NCBI RefSeq assembly: GCF_019112525.1
Contig: NZ_CP077800.1
Span: 2,976,001-3,040,000 of the forward strand
Direction of reading: 5' to 3'
Length of the DNA stretch: 64,000 bases
Origin: Modestobacter sp. L9-4
Lineage (GTDB): Bacteria > Actinomycetota > Actinomycetes > Mycobacteriales > Geodermatophilaceae
Shown here: positions 49,799 to 62,176 of the stretch, in pieces
Position numbering within the stretch: the stretch's first letter is position 1
How the letters are laid out: every line of letters starts with the position of its first letter
Notes under the pieces: generated by a model
Database searches by the model: none
Told to the model about the DNA's origin: nothing
The model's input: only the letters and a program-made list of their open reading frames with translations
Translations under genes and position numbers: made by a program

Positions 49799-51187
49799 AT
49801 GACGACCGTCCTGGACCCGGCACCCGGGCGGACGCCCGAGCCGGCGCTGTGGCGCGCGGTGCTGCGCAGCGGGGGCACCCGGCTGCTCGTGCTGCCGGTC
49901 TCCGCGCTGCTGGGCATCGTGGTCACCCGGCTGGTGCTCGACGAGTGGGGCACCGGCGCGTTCGCCCAGTACGGCCTGCTCGTCAGCCTCGGCGCGCTGC
50001 TGCCCTTCGCCGACCTCGGCCTGTCCGCCGCGGTCGTCAACGCCGTCGCCGGCAGCCCGGACCCGGCGCACGACCGGCACGTGCACGGGGTGCTGGTCAC
50101 CACCGTCCGCGTCCTGCTGGGCTCGGCCGCGGTGCTCTCGGCCCTGGTGCTGGCCGTGGCCGCCGCCGGCGCGTGGCCGGCGCTGCTGGGCCCGGGCCTG
50201 CTGCCCGGCTCGGGACCCGTCGCCGCCACGCTGTGCTTCCTGCTCATCGCGCTGGCGCTCCCGGTGGGCTTCGGCCAGCGGCTGCTCACCGGGCTGGGCC
50301 GCAACCACGTCGCCGTCGCCGTCAACGGCCTGCAGACCCCGCTGCTGCTCGCCGTCCTCGCCGTCGTCGTCTGGACCGGCGCGCCGGCCGGGGGCTACGT
50401 GGCCGTCCTCGCCTACGCGGTGACCGCCGTCCTGGCCGTGCTCTGCACCTGGTCGGCGGCGCGCACGCTGCACCCGGCCGTGGGCCGGGCGCTGCGCGAC
50501 GTGCCCCGGTTCCGGACCGTGCGCGGTGAGCGGGTCTCGGACCTGGCCTGGCCGATGCTCGTGCAGATGATCGCCCTGCCGCTGGCGATGCAGACCGACC
50601 GGATCGTGCTCAGCCACCAGGCGGGGCCGGAGACGCTGGCCGAGTACAACCTGGCCGCGCAGATGTTCACCCCGATCTGGGCGCTGGTCAGCGCCGCCGG
50701 CATCACGCTGTGGCCGGCCTACCGCCGCCGCCGCGCCCAGGGCCTCGACGAGTCACCGGCCCGGATGAGCCTGGCCTTCGGCGCCGCCGCCGGTGCCGTC
50801 GCCGTCGTCATCGCGGTGGCCTCACCGCTGCTGGCCGACGTCGCCTCCGGCGGCCGGATCACCCTCGGCTGGGGGCTGGTCGGCGCCTTCGTGCTGCTGA
50901 TGACCCTGCAGGGGCTCAAGTACCCGGCCGGCATGTACCTCACCGACGCCCCCGGCCTGCGGTTCCAGGCCGGCATGGTCTGCCTGATGCTCCCGGTCAA
51001 CCTCGGGGTGTCCTGGGTGCTGGCCGGCCGCATGGGCGCGGCCGGGCCGGTGCTCGGCTCCGCCCTGGGCGTCGCGCTGTTCCAGGTGCTGGCCAACGCG
51101 CTCCGGGTCCGCCGGCTGCTCCGGCACCGGGCCGCGGACGCAGCGGCCGCCCGCCCCGACGCCCCCGTCCTCCAGGAGGAGACATGA
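49799..51187 (+). CDS. Wzx-like polysaccharide flippase (MATE/MVF superfamily)
   Basis: The 462-residue integral membrane protein has about 12-14 hydrophobic helices. Features typical of O-antigen translocases are VLPVSALLGIVVTRLVLDEWGTGAFAQYGLL at the start, FADLGLSAAVVNAVAG in an early loop, and MQTDRIVLSHQAGPETLAEYNLAAQMF near 270. It would flip lipid-linked repeat units outward. ATG with AGGAGGG upstream. Its stop overlaps the following GT2 gene by ATGA. Confidence 0.88.
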   Translation: MTTVLDPAPGRTPEPALWRAVLRSGGTRLLVLPVSALLGIVVTRLVLDEWGTGAFAQYGLLVSLGALLPFADLGLSAAVVNAVAGSPDPAHDRHVHGVLVTTVRVLLGSAAVLSALVLAVAAAGAWPALLGPGLLPGSGPVAATLCFLLIALALPVGFGQRLLTGLGRNHVAVAVNGLQTPLLLAVLAVVVWTGAPAGGYVAVLAYAVTAVLAVLCTWSAARTLHPAVGRALRDVPRFRTVRGERVSDLAWPMLVQMIALPLAMQTDRIVLSHQAGPETLAEYNLAAQMFTPIWALVSAAGITLWPAYRRRRAQGLDESPARMSLAFGAAAGAVAVVIAVASPLLADVASGGRITLGWGLVGAFVLLMTLQGLKYPAGMYLTDAPGLRFQAGMVCLMLPVNLGVSWVLAGRMGAAGPVLGSALGVALFQVLANALRVRRLLRHRAADAAAARPDAPVLQEET

Positions 51188-52149
51188 CCACGACCGACGT
51201 CCCGCCGACGACGGTGCGCACGACGCAGCTGGTGGTGGCGCTGGCCACCTACCGCCGTCCCGACGAGCTGCGCGGACTCCTCCCGGCCCTGGTCGAGCAG
51301 CTGGCCGACGTCGCCGACCTCGTCGGGACCGCCGGCGTGCTGGTGGTCGACAACGACCCCGAGGCCAGCGCCCGGACGCTGCTCGAGGAGTGGTCGGGCA
51401 CCGCCGTGCGGTACGTGCACGAGCCGGAGCCCGGCATCGCCGCGGCCCGCAACCGCGCGCTGGCCGAGGCGGGCACCAGCGGGACCCTGGTCTTCATCGA
51501 CGACGACGAGGTGCCGCACCCCGGCTGGCTGCGTGCACTGCTGGACACGCAGGCCGCCACCGGGGCCGCCGCCGTCGCCGGGGCCGTGGTCAGCGCCTAC
51601 GACGGCGAGCTGCTGCCCTGGGTCGCCGCCGGTGACTTCTTCCGCCGCCGCCGGCTGCCCACCGGCACGCCGATCGAGGTGGCCGCCACCAACAACCTGC
51701 TGCTGGACCTGGCCGTGGTCACCCGCCTCGGCCTGCGGTTCGACGCCGCCTTCGGCATCAGCGGCGGCAGCGACACGCTCTTCACCCGGCAGCTGACCCG
51801 CTCGGGCGCCCCGATGGTCTGGTGCGACGAGGCGGTCGTCACCGACCGGGTGCCCACCGCCCGGCTGACGCCGCGCTGGGTGCTCGCCCGCGCCTACCGG
51901 CTGGGCAACTCCGCCACCCGCGTCGACCTGGTGCTCGCCGGCACGCCGCGCGAGCGGCTGCAGGCGCAGTCCCGCGGGCTGGCCCGGGGCGCGGTGCGGG
52001 TCGCCGGCGGCTCGGCCCGCGCGCTCGCCGGGCTCGTCACCGGCAGGCCGCGGCACCAGGCCCGCGGCCTGCGCACCGCCGCCCGCGGGCTCGGCATGGC
52101 CGCCGGCACCGTCGGGCTGGTCTACCAGGAGTACCGCCGGCGCAGCTGA
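51184..52149 (+). CDS. GT2-family glycosyltransferase
   Basis: The 321-residue GT-A enzyme shows LVVALATYRRPDELRGLLPAL, VLVVDNDPEASA, EPEPGIAAARNRALAEA, and the metal-binding IDDDEVPHPGWL at about 105. NNLLLDLAVV and GISGGSDTLFTRQL follow. It probably adds a sugar to the repeat unit. Translationally coupled to the flippase gene. Confidence 0.92.
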   Translation: MTTTDVPPTTVRTTQLVVALATYRRPDELRGLLPALVEQLADVADLVGTAGVLVVDNDPEASARTLLEEWSGTAVRYVHEPEPGIAAARNRALAEAGTSGTLVFIDDDEVPHPGWLRALLDTQAATGAAAVAGAVVSAYDGELLPWVAAGDFFRRRRLPTGTPIEVAATNNLLLDLAVVTRLGLRFDAAFGISGGSDTLFTRQLTRSGAPMVWCDEAVVTDRVPTARLTPRWVLARAYRLGNSATRVDLVLAGTPRERLQAQSRGLARGAVRVAGGSARALAGLVTGRPRHQARGLRTAARGLGMAAGTVGLVYQEYRRRS

Positions 52150-52153
52150 CCGG

Positions 52154-53164
52154 TCAGCGGCGCCGGCGCGCGTCCGTCGCGAGCCGGTAGGCGGTGAGGT
52201 GGTCGGCACCGGCCCGGTCCCACTCGCGGGCGGAGAGGTCCGGGCGCCCCGGGGGCAGCGTGCCGGCCAGCGCGGCGGCGAGGACCTGCGCGGTCAGCTC
52301 GCCGGTGTGCCGGTGCACCCACTCCTCGCCCACCTCGGCGGCCAGCTGCCGGCTGACCTCGTTGTCCGGCAGCAGCACCGGCCGGTCCAGCGACAGCGCC
52401 ATCAGCGCCACCCCGGAGTTGTGCATCTCCCGGTAGGGGAGCACCACCAGCTGGGCGCGGGTGACGGCCGCGACCAGCGCCGCGTCGTCGAGGAAGCGCA
52501 GGTCGGTCTCGACCCGGTCGTCGCAGGCGGCCACCGCCGCGATCGCCTCGCCCAGCGCCGCGTCGGCCGGGTTGCCGGCCACCTCCAGCCGCGCCTGCGG
52601 CAGCACCTCCGCCGTCCCGGCGAACGCCCGGACCAGCCCCTCCACGTTCTTGTACGGCCGGATCAGCCCCACGAACGCCGCCCGTCCCGGCTCGGCCGGG
52701 TGGTGGTCGTGGCCGGCGAACCAGTCGCGGTAGTGCCCGTGCAGCACCGTGACCGCGGGCGTCCCCGGCGGCACGGGCGTCTCGTCGTTGAGCCGGACGA
52801 CGGCCGCCGTCCGGCTCAGCAGCGCGGCCAGCACCCAGCCCTCGACCCGGCTGACCGGGGTGTGCGGGGCGACGTTGTGCAGCGTGCGCACCACCGGGGT
52901 GCGGCGCAGGTGCAGCCGCAGCGCGAGCAGCGCGGCCAGCACCAGCCGCCGGGCCACCTTCGGGCGGCTGGAGGCGCGCAGCAGCACCTCGGGCCAGTGC
53001 ACGTGCAGCACGTCGTAGCGGGCGGTGAGCGCCCGGCGCCAGCTGAAGGTGAGCACCTCGACGCCGTCGGTGGCGGCCAGCGCGGCCCGCAGCATGTGCA
53101 GGTAGGGGTTGGTGGTCGCCCGGGGCTCCGGGAAGGACTGCAGCACCGTCAGCCGGGACTCCAC
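52154..53164 (-). CDS. GT-B glycosyltransferase (GumK-like)
   Basis: The 336-residue enzyme has LTVLQSFPEPRATTNPYLHML at the start, VLHVHWPEVLLR, TLHNVAPH, and the C-terminal domain FVGLIRPYKNVEGLVRAF with LPYREMHNSGVALMALSLDRPVLLP, as in GT4/GumK-type glycosyltransferases. GTG start. It is on the minus strand, convergent with the GT2 gene (4 nt between stops) and divergent from the next gene. Confidence 0.85.
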   Translation of the reverse strand: MESRLTVLQSFPEPRATTNPYLHMLRAALAATDGVEVLTFSWRRALTARYDVLHVHWPEVLLRASSRPKVARRLVLAALLALRLHLRRTPVVRTLHNVAPHTPVSRVEGWVLAALLSRTAAVVRLNDETPVPPGTPAVTVLHGHYRDWFAGHDHHPAEPGRAAFVGLIRPYKNVEGLVRAFAGTAEVLPQARLEVAGNPADAALGEAIAAVAACDDRVETDLRFLDDAALVAAVTRAQLVVLPYREMHNSGVALMALSLDRPVLLPDNEVSRQLAAEVGEEWVHRHTGELTAQVLAAALAGTLPPGRPDLSAREWDRAGADHLTAYRLATDARRRR

Positions 53165-53265
53165 CGCTCCGGTCCTCCTCGCCTCGCCGCGCCGTCAGCG
53201 CCCCGGCGGGGCCACGCCGACGGGACCCTAGTCTGCTCGGCGAGCCTCCGGCCGGAGGTGGGACG

Positions 53266-54393
53266 GTGGCGGGGGAGACGATGAGCGGTCCGGTGCGGCG
53301 TCAGGTCAAGCTCTTCGCCCAGCTGCGCAGCGCCCACCTGGAGCGGGCCCACCAGGGCGAGCCGGCCACCGTCTTCCACCGCGACCGGCGGTTCGACTTC
53401 GACGAGACGCTGCTGCCCGGGCTCGACGTCCGGCAGCTGGGGGCGCTGGCGACCGGGTGGGCGCTGTTCCGCTCGGCGGCCGAGGTCGTGGAGGTCAACG
53501 AGCCGCTGATGGCCCACGGCCTGGTGCGCACCTCGGTGGCCCTGGCGGCGCTGGACGCGCGCCGGCTGCTGCGGCGGCGGGACGCCCTGGTGGTCAGCTA
53601 CGCCATCGAGAACCGCGACCCCTTCCGGTCCCCGGCCGGCACCGGGCTGCGCACCCGGGTGCGGCGCAGGGTGGAGCGTCGGCTGGCCGGGCACGTGAGC
53701 CGGCACCTGGACCGGCTGGCCTTCGGGACGCCGGACGCCGAGGAGCTGTACGCGACCCTGCTGGGCCCGGCGCTGCGGCGCACCACCACGCGGGCGGTGC
53801 CGGCGGTGTCCGCCGCCTGCGACTGCCTGTCCGGCGCGGACACCGGCTCGGCCGGCGGGGAGGGGCTGGTGGTCTTCCTCGGGGCGCTGGGCGCGCGCAA
53901 GGGCGTGCCGCAGCTGATGGCCGCCTGGCCCGAGGTGGCCCGGCGCCGCCCGGGGACCCGGCTGGCGCTGCGCGGGGCGGGTCCGCTGGCCGCGGAGGTC
54001 GCGGCCTGGACGCACACGGTCCCCGGTGTTGACCTGGTCGAGGGGGCGTCCCGTCAGGAGGTGCACGCCCTGCTGCGCCGGGCCGACGTCCTGGTCCTGC
54101 TGTCCCAGCCGACGCCGACGTGGCGCGAGCAGGTCGGGCTGCCGCTGGTCGAGGCGCTGGCCCACGGGTGTGCCGTGGTGACCACCTCCGAGAGCGGGCT
54201 CGCGCCCTGGCTGGCGGCGCACGGCCACCGCGTCCTGTCGCCGGCGGCCGCCCCGCAGGAGGTCGCGGACGCGGTGCTGGCCGCGCTGTCCGAGGCCCGG
54301 CCGCGGGCGTCGGTGCTGGCCGACCTGCCGGCCGAGGACGGCCGGCTGGCCGCCGAGCGCTGGCTGACCGGGGCGCGGGACCACGCGGCCTGA
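53266..54393 (+). CDS. GT4-like glycosyltransferase
   Basis: The 375-residue product has a variable N-terminal half (QVKLFAQLRSAHLERAHQG, VSYAIENRDPFRSPAGTG) and a recognisable C-terminal GT-B half: VVFLGALGARKGVPQLMAAW, LALRGAGPLAAEV, LVEGASRQEVHALLRRADVLVLLS, and GLPLVEALAHGCAVVTTSESGL. GTG 53266 is preferred since GGAGG lies about 8 nt upstream; the ATG at 53281 is an alternative. Confidence 0.86.
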   Translation: MAGETMSGPVRRQVKLFAQLRSAHLERAHQGEPATVFHRDRRFDFDETLLPGLDVRQLGALATGWALFRSAAEVVEVNEPLMAHGLVRTSVALAALDARRLLRRRDALVVSYAIENRDPFRSPAGTGLRTRVRRRVERRLAGHVSRHLDRLAFGTPDAEELYATLLGPALRRTTTRAVPAVSAACDCLSGADTGSAGGEGLVVFLGALGARKGVPQLMAAWPEVARRRPGTRLALRGAGPLAAEVAAWTHTVPGVDLVEGASRQEVHALLRRADVLVLLSQPTPTWREQVGLPLVEALAHGCAVVTTSESGLAPWLAAHGHRVLSPAAAPQEVADAVLAALSEARPRASVLADLPAEDGRLAAERWLTGARDHAA

Positions 54394-54405
54394 GCCGGCG
54401 ACGCC

Positions 54406-55662
54406 TCAGCGCACCGCCGGTGCGGCCTCCCTGCGGGTGCGCTCGTGCCGGCGGAGGCCGAGCAGCACCGCGAGGAGCACCGCGGTCGCGTTCCACTGCA
54501 GGACGTCGAAGGAGAAGAACAGCACCACGACCACCAGCGCGGCCGGCCGGGTGGCGCGGTCGCCGCGGAGCAGGCCGACGACCACCGCGGCACCGAGGGC
54601 CAGCACGCCGAGCAGCCCGCCCAGGGCCAGGGTCGTGACGAACTGGTTGTCGACGGCGAAGAACCCGTCGGTCTGCAGGTACCCCTGGGCGAAGAGCCGC
54701 TGCAGCGAGCCCGTGCCGCTGCCCAGCAGCGACTCGACGAGCGGGCGGTCCAGCAGCCGGCCGGCGGCGTCGAGCGCACCGAGCCGGTGGGTCAGCGAAC
54801 CGGTGCCCTCCAGGCTCGACACGGCGCGCAGCGAGGTCACGTCGACGGCGACCACCGCGGCGGCTCCGGCCAGGACGCCGACGCACCGCCACACCGGGGC
54901 CAGCCGGACCACCCCGGGGACGACGAGGGTGCACACCAGCGCGACGACCAGTGCCAGCGCGGCGCTGCGGCTGCCCGACAGCAGCACGCCACCGGTGCAG
55001 GCCACGGCGGCCAGCAGCCGGACCGGCCGGCTCCAGCCGTGCGCGGCGGTGAGGCTGAGCACCGCGGCGACCGCCAGCAGGGTGCCCAGCGGGATCGGGT
55101 GGGCCATGGTGCCCGTCGCCCGGCCGGCCAGCGCGGGCAGCAGGTCGTTGGTGCCGAAGGTGCTGCCCGACCGGCCGAGGTAGCCCCAGGGCGCGGCCAG
55201 GCCCAGCAGGCTGCTGGCCGCGGCGACCGCGGCCTCGGCCAGCGCGAGGAGGACCACGCCGCGGACCAGCACCGGGGCGTCGGCGGGGTCGCAGGCAGCG
55301 GCCAGCGCGCAGCAGCCCACCAGCAGCGCGCCGGTGAGCAGCGCCGGCACGAGCTCCAGCAGGGTGCCGTCGTGGCCGCTGGACACCGCGGCGCAGGCGA
55401 GGGAGAGGCCGAGGAGCAGCGTCGGGGCGGTCCAGCGCACCCGGTGGCGGTGCCAGGCCACGGCGTTGAGCACCAGCCCGAGCAGCACCACGGTCAGTCC
55501 CCAGACGACCTTGGGCGGCGCGGCCACCGACGGCACGAGGGCCCAGGTCCCCAGCACGGCCAGCAGCACCAGCGGCGGGCTCACCAGCGGGCCGCCGGGA
55601 CGCGCTGCACCCGGGCCCCGGAGAGCTGCGCGGCCGGTCGGGCCGGCGTCCAGGAGGGCCAT
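54406..55662 (-). CDS. O-antigen ligase-like (Wzy/WaaL superfamily) membrane protein
   Basis: The 418-residue protein has about 10-12 membrane helices with a larger periplasmic loop near 290-340 containing HRLGALDAAGRLL, LLGSGTGSLQRLF and DNQFVTTLALGGLLG, features typical of O-antigen ligases/polymerases. GSRSAALALVVAL is a further family-like segment. It could polymerise the repeat units or ligate them to an acceptor. It faces the flanking glycosyltransferase convergently and the kinase gene divergently. Confidence 0.82.
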   Translation of the reverse strand: MALLDAGPTGRAALRGPGAARPGGPLVSPPLVLLAVLGTWALVPSVAAPPKVVWGLTVVLLGLVLNAVAWHRHRVRWTAPTLLLGLSLACAAVSSGHDGTLLELVPALLTGALLVGCCALAAACDPADAPVLVRGVVLLALAEAAVAAASSLLGLAAPWGYLGRSGSTFGTNDLLPALAGRATGTMAHPIPLGTLLAVAAVLSLTAAHGWSRPVRLLAAVACTGGVLLSGSRSAALALVVALVCTLVVPGVVRLAPVWRCVGVLAGAAAVVAVDVTSLRAVSSLEGTGSLTHRLGALDAAGRLLDRPLVESLLGSGTGSLQRLFAQGYLQTDGFFAVDNQFVTTLALGGLLGVLALGAAVVVGLLRGDRATRPAALVVVVLFFSFDVLQWNATAVLLAVLLGLRRHERTRREAAPAVR

Positions 55663-55827
55663 GACCCGAGTCTCCCGGCGCCCCGGGAGACCCGGAACGG
55701 GTCCTCACCGCTTCGGGTGAGAGGCGCTCTCCCTGCGGTCCGACCGTGGGTAGCTTCCGCTGAACGGAGATCGGTGGGGCCGTCCGGGCACCGACGCCGA
55801 GCCGACGTCCACGTCCGGAGGAGCCCG

Positions 55828-57276
55828 ATGAGCGCGCAGCAGTACCTCGAGATGCTCCAGCGCCGATGGCGGTGGCTGGTGGCCGCCGTCCTGGTCGGCC
55901 TGGTGCTGGCCGCCGGCAGCTCGCTGCTGGCCACCCCCACCTACCGGGCCACCAGCAGCCTGTTCTTCTCGCTGCAGACCGGCAACAGCGGCAACGACCT
56001 GGCCCAGGGCGCGAACTACACGCAGGGCCAGGTCGCCTCCTACGCGCTGCTGGCCCGCACCCCGGCCGTCCTGCAGCCGGTGGTCGACGAGCTGGGCGGG
56101 GGCACCACGGTGCGCGGCCTGGCCGGGCAGGTGTCGACGTCCGTCGTCCCCGACACCGTCGTCGTCGAGGTCGCCGTCAGCGACCCCGTGCCCGCCCGCG
56201 CCGCCGAGCTCGCCAACGCCGTCGCCGCGCAGCTGGTGGTCACCGTCGAGGACCTCGCGCCCGTCGGTGCCGACCGGCAGCCCACCGTGCAGGCCACGCC
56301 TGTCTCGCCGGCCGTGGCGCCCAGCTCGCCGGCCACCCCCCGCACCACGATGGACCTCGTCGTCGGCCTGCTCGTCGGGCTGCTGGTCGGCCTGGTCGCG
56401 GTCGTGCTGCGCGACCTCACCGACACCCGCATCCGCACCGCCGAGGACCTGCGCCGGGTCACCTCCGTGCCGCTGCTCGCCGGGCTGGACACCCCGCCGG
56501 ACGGCGCCGGCGGCCGCGACCTCGCCGTCGTCACCGACCCGCACGGCCGCCGGGCCGAGGCCTTCCGGTCGCTGCGCACCTCCGTGCAGTTCCTGGCCGA
56601 GCGCGACCGTGCGCTCTCGCTGGTCGTGACGTCGTCCCGGGCGGGGGAGGGCAAGTCGACCGTCGCGGCCAACCTGGCCCTGGCCCTGGCCGAGGCCGGT
56701 GTGCGGGTCGCCCTGGTCGACGCCGACCTGCGCCGCCCCTCGGTGGCCACCACCCTGGACCTGGAGGCCGCCGCCGGCCTGACCACCGTGCTCATCGGCC
56801 AGGCCGAGCTGGACGACGTGCTGCAGGAGTGGGGACCGGCAGGTCTGCACGTGCTCACCACCGGGCCGCTGCCGCCCAACCCGAGCGAGCTGCTGGGCTC
56901 CCCGGCCATGGCCTCGGTGCTCGCCGAGCTGGAGGCCACCCACGACGTGGTCGTGCTGGACACCGCGCCGCTGCTGCCGGTCACCGACGGCGTCGTGCTG
57001 TCCCGGCTGGCCTCGGGGACGCTCATGGTGGTCGACGCCCACCGCACCAGCCGGGCGCAGGCCGGTGCCGCACTGCAGTCGCTGGCCACCGTGGACTCCC
57101 GCGTCGTCGGCGTGGTGCTCACCCACGCCCCGCAGCGGGACACCGAGGTCTACCGCTACGAGCAGGCGCCGGGGGCCGCGGTGCTGCCGGAGACCCCCGC
57201 GGTGAGCCCGGCCGGCCTCGTCCCGGCGCCGCGCACCGACCGGTCGCGAGCACTGCCCGGGCGGTCGCGGCGGTGA
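55828..57276 (+). CDS. Polysaccharide chain-length and tyrosine-kinase protein (Wzz-BY-kinase fusion)
   Basis: The 482-residue protein joins a Wzz-like membrane domain (helices at about 15-35 and 172-192) to a cytosolic BY-kinase. Walker A is SSRAGEGKSTVAANLALA at about 268-285, Walker A' VDADLRRPS at about 301, and Walker B VVLDTAPLL near 378. The C-terminal tyrosine region has only YRY near 453, fewer than the usual cluster. It probably controls polymer length and export. The following phosphatase gene overlaps by GTGA. Confidence 0.9.
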   Translation: MSAQQYLEMLQRRWRWLVAAVLVGLVLAAGSSLLATPTYRATSSLFFSLQTGNSGNDLAQGANYTQGQVASYALLARTPAVLQPVVDELGGGTTVRGLAGQVSTSVVPDTVVVEVAVSDPVPARAAELANAVAAQLVVTVEDLAPVGADRQPTVQATPVSPAVAPSSPATPRTTMDLVVGLLVGLLVGLVAVVLRDLTDTRIRTAEDLRRVTSVPLLAGLDTPPDGAGGRDLAVVTDPHGRRAEAFRSLRTSVQFLAERDRALSLVVTSSRAGEGKSTVAANLALALAEAGVRVALVDADLRRPSVATTLDLEAAAGLTTVLIGQAELDDVLQEWGPAGLHVLTTGPLPPNPSELLGSPAMASVLAELEATHDVVVLDTAPLLPVTDGVVLSRLASGTLMVVDAHRTSRAQAGAALQSLATVDSRVVGVVLTHAPQRDTEVYRYEQAPGAAVLPETPAVSPAGLVPAPRTDRSRALPGRSRR

Positions 57277-57848
57277 CCACCCGCGTGCTGGTGGTCTGCA
57301 CCGGCAACGTGTGCCGCTCGCCGGCCGCCGAGCTGCTGCTGCGCGACCGGCTGGGTGCCGCCGACGTGGACGTCGCCAGCGCCGGCGTGCACGCCCTGGC
57401 CGGGCAGCCGGTCGACCCGCCGGTGGCCGAGCTGCTGGCCGAGCGCGGGGTGTCCCCGGAGGGCTTCCGGGCCCGTCAGCTCGACCCGGCCGAGGCCGGC
57501 GCCGCCGACGTCGTGCTCACCATGACCCGGGAGCACCGCGCCGCGGTGGTCCGCGCCCGGCCCGGGGCGGTCCGCCGCACCCTGCTGCTGCCGGAGGCCG
57601 CCGAGGCCGCCGCCGCGATCGCCCGCGAGGGCTGGCCCGCGGACCTGCCCGACGTCGCCGCCCGGCTGGCCGCGCTGCCCCGGCTGGCGACCCGCCACCG
57701 GGGTGCTGCGACGGCTGCTGCGGCGGCCGAGGTGCCCGACCCGCACCGGCAGTCGGCGGCGGTGCACCGCAGCACCGTCGACCTGCTCGCCGGGGCCGTC
57801 GACACCCTCGTCACCGCACTGGGCACAGGTGCCCGCCCGATCGGGTGA
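57273..57848 (+). CDS. Low-molecular-weight protein-tyrosine phosphatase
   Basis: The 191-residue product has the P-loop VCTGNVCRSPAAELLL at residues 8-23 (C-X5-R). A DPHRQS near 165 fits the general-acid loop. It is longer than the usual 150-160 residues because of an Ala-rich insertion before this loop. It likely dephosphorylates the adjacent tyrosine kinase, as in Wzb/Wzc pairs. The GTG overlaps the kinase stop. Confidence 0.9.
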   Translation: MTTRVLVVCTGNVCRSPAAELLLRDRLGAADVDVASAGVHALAGQPVDPPVAELLAERGVSPEGFRARQLDPAEAGAADVVLTMTREHRAAVVRARPGAVRRTLLLPEAAEAAAAIAREGWPADLPDVAARLAALPRLATRHRGAATAAAAAEVPDPHRQSAAVHRSTVDLLAGAVDTLVTALGTGARPIG

Positions 57849-57991
57849 AGCACCTCCCCGGTGCTCGCGCTGGGTGACGCCACGCGGCTACGTTGACCGG
57901 GCGGCTCGATGAACGGCCAGGTCAGCGCTCAGAGACTGACCACTCAGCGTGATCTCACCGACCGCCCCCACCCAGCACCAGGAGGACTCCC

Positions 57992-58441
57992 GTGACCGTT
58001 GTCGGCTACGCACCCGGCGCGTACGACCTCTTCCACGTGGGGCACCTGAACATCCTCCGGCACGCCGCGGAGCACTGCGACCACCTCATCGCCGGGGTCG
58101 TCTCCGACGAGATGCTGCTGCTGACCAAGGGCCGCCTGCCGGTGGTGCCGCTGGCGGAGCGGATGGAGATCGTGGGCAACCTGCGCTTCGTCGACGGGGT
58201 CCACGCCGAGGTCGTGCCGGACAAGATCGACACTTGGCGCGAGGTGCAGTTCGACGTGATCTTCAAGGGCGACGACTGGCGGGGCACCGCCAAGGGCGAC
58301 AAGCTCGAGGCCGACTTCGCCGCCGTGGGCGTGGCCGTGCACTACTTCCCGTACACCATGCACACCTCCTCCACGCTGCTGCGCAAGGCGCTGGCCAGCC
58401 TGGACGCCGCCCGGCCCGCGACCGCCACCGCGCTGGTCTGA
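57992..58441 (+). CDS. Nucleotidyltransferase (cytidylyltransferase-like, TagD/ECT type)
   Basis: The 149-residue enzyme shows VGYAPGAYDLFHVGHLNIL, the HxGH nucleotidyltransferase motif, then VVSDEMLLLTKGRLPVVPLAERMEIV and FKGDDWRGT. The end YTMHTSSTLLRKAL replaces the ISTT motif of classical glycerol-3-phosphate cytidylyltransferase, so the alcohol phosphate may differ (glycerol-, ethanolamine- or sugar-phosphate). It could generate CDP-alcohol for the CDP-alcohol transferase at 41235. GTG start with AGGAGG. Confidence 0.85.
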   Translation: MTVVGYAPGAYDLFHVGHLNILRHAAEHCDHLIAGVVSDEMLLLTKGRLPVVPLAERMEIVGNLRFVDGVHAEVVPDKIDTWREVQFDVIFKGDDWRGTAKGDKLEADFAAVGVAVHYFPYTMHTSSTLLRKALASLDAARPATATALV

Positions 58442-58448
58442 CCGGCCT

Positions 58449-58475
58449 GCGGGCCCTGCTCCGCGACGGGCCCGC
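58449..58475 (+). terminator. Hairpin after the nucleotidyltransferase
   Basis: An 8-bp perfect stem (GCGGGCCC with GGGCCCGC) and 11-nt loop, just before mfd. Confidence 0.5.
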
Positions 58476-58494
58476 GGGCCTCCCGCCAGCGGGT

Positions 58495-58500
58495 TAACCT
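58495..58500 (+). promoter_or_regulatory. Candidate mfd -10 box
   Basis: TAACCT fits the TANNNT pattern and lies 66 nt before the mfd GTG. No clear -35 is seen. Confidence 0.4.
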
Positions 58501-58566
58501 GGCAGGTGGCCCCCGCGCGCACCCGGCGCGTCGTGTGCGGCCCCCAGAACCGGGAGTGTCCTCACC

Positions 58567-62115
<3,549 letters not shown>

Positions 62116-62120
62116 CGTGG

Positions 62121-62160
62121 TGGAGTCCCAGCGCTCGGAGGACGCAGCGCTGGGACTCCA
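62121..62160 (+). terminator. Perfect hairpin between mfd and mazG
   Basis: TGGAGTCCCAGCGCT and AGCGCTGGGACTCCA form a 15-bp perfect stem with a 10-nt loop, 5 nt after the mfd stop. Confidence 0.75.
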
Positions 62161-62176
62161 TCAGCACAATGGGCGG

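Noticed and set aside
62117-62176. Longer mazG start at 62117
   Set aside because: It would translate through a 15-bp perfect terminator hairpin; the GTG at 62177 has a -10 box at leaderless spacing and begins the protein naturally.
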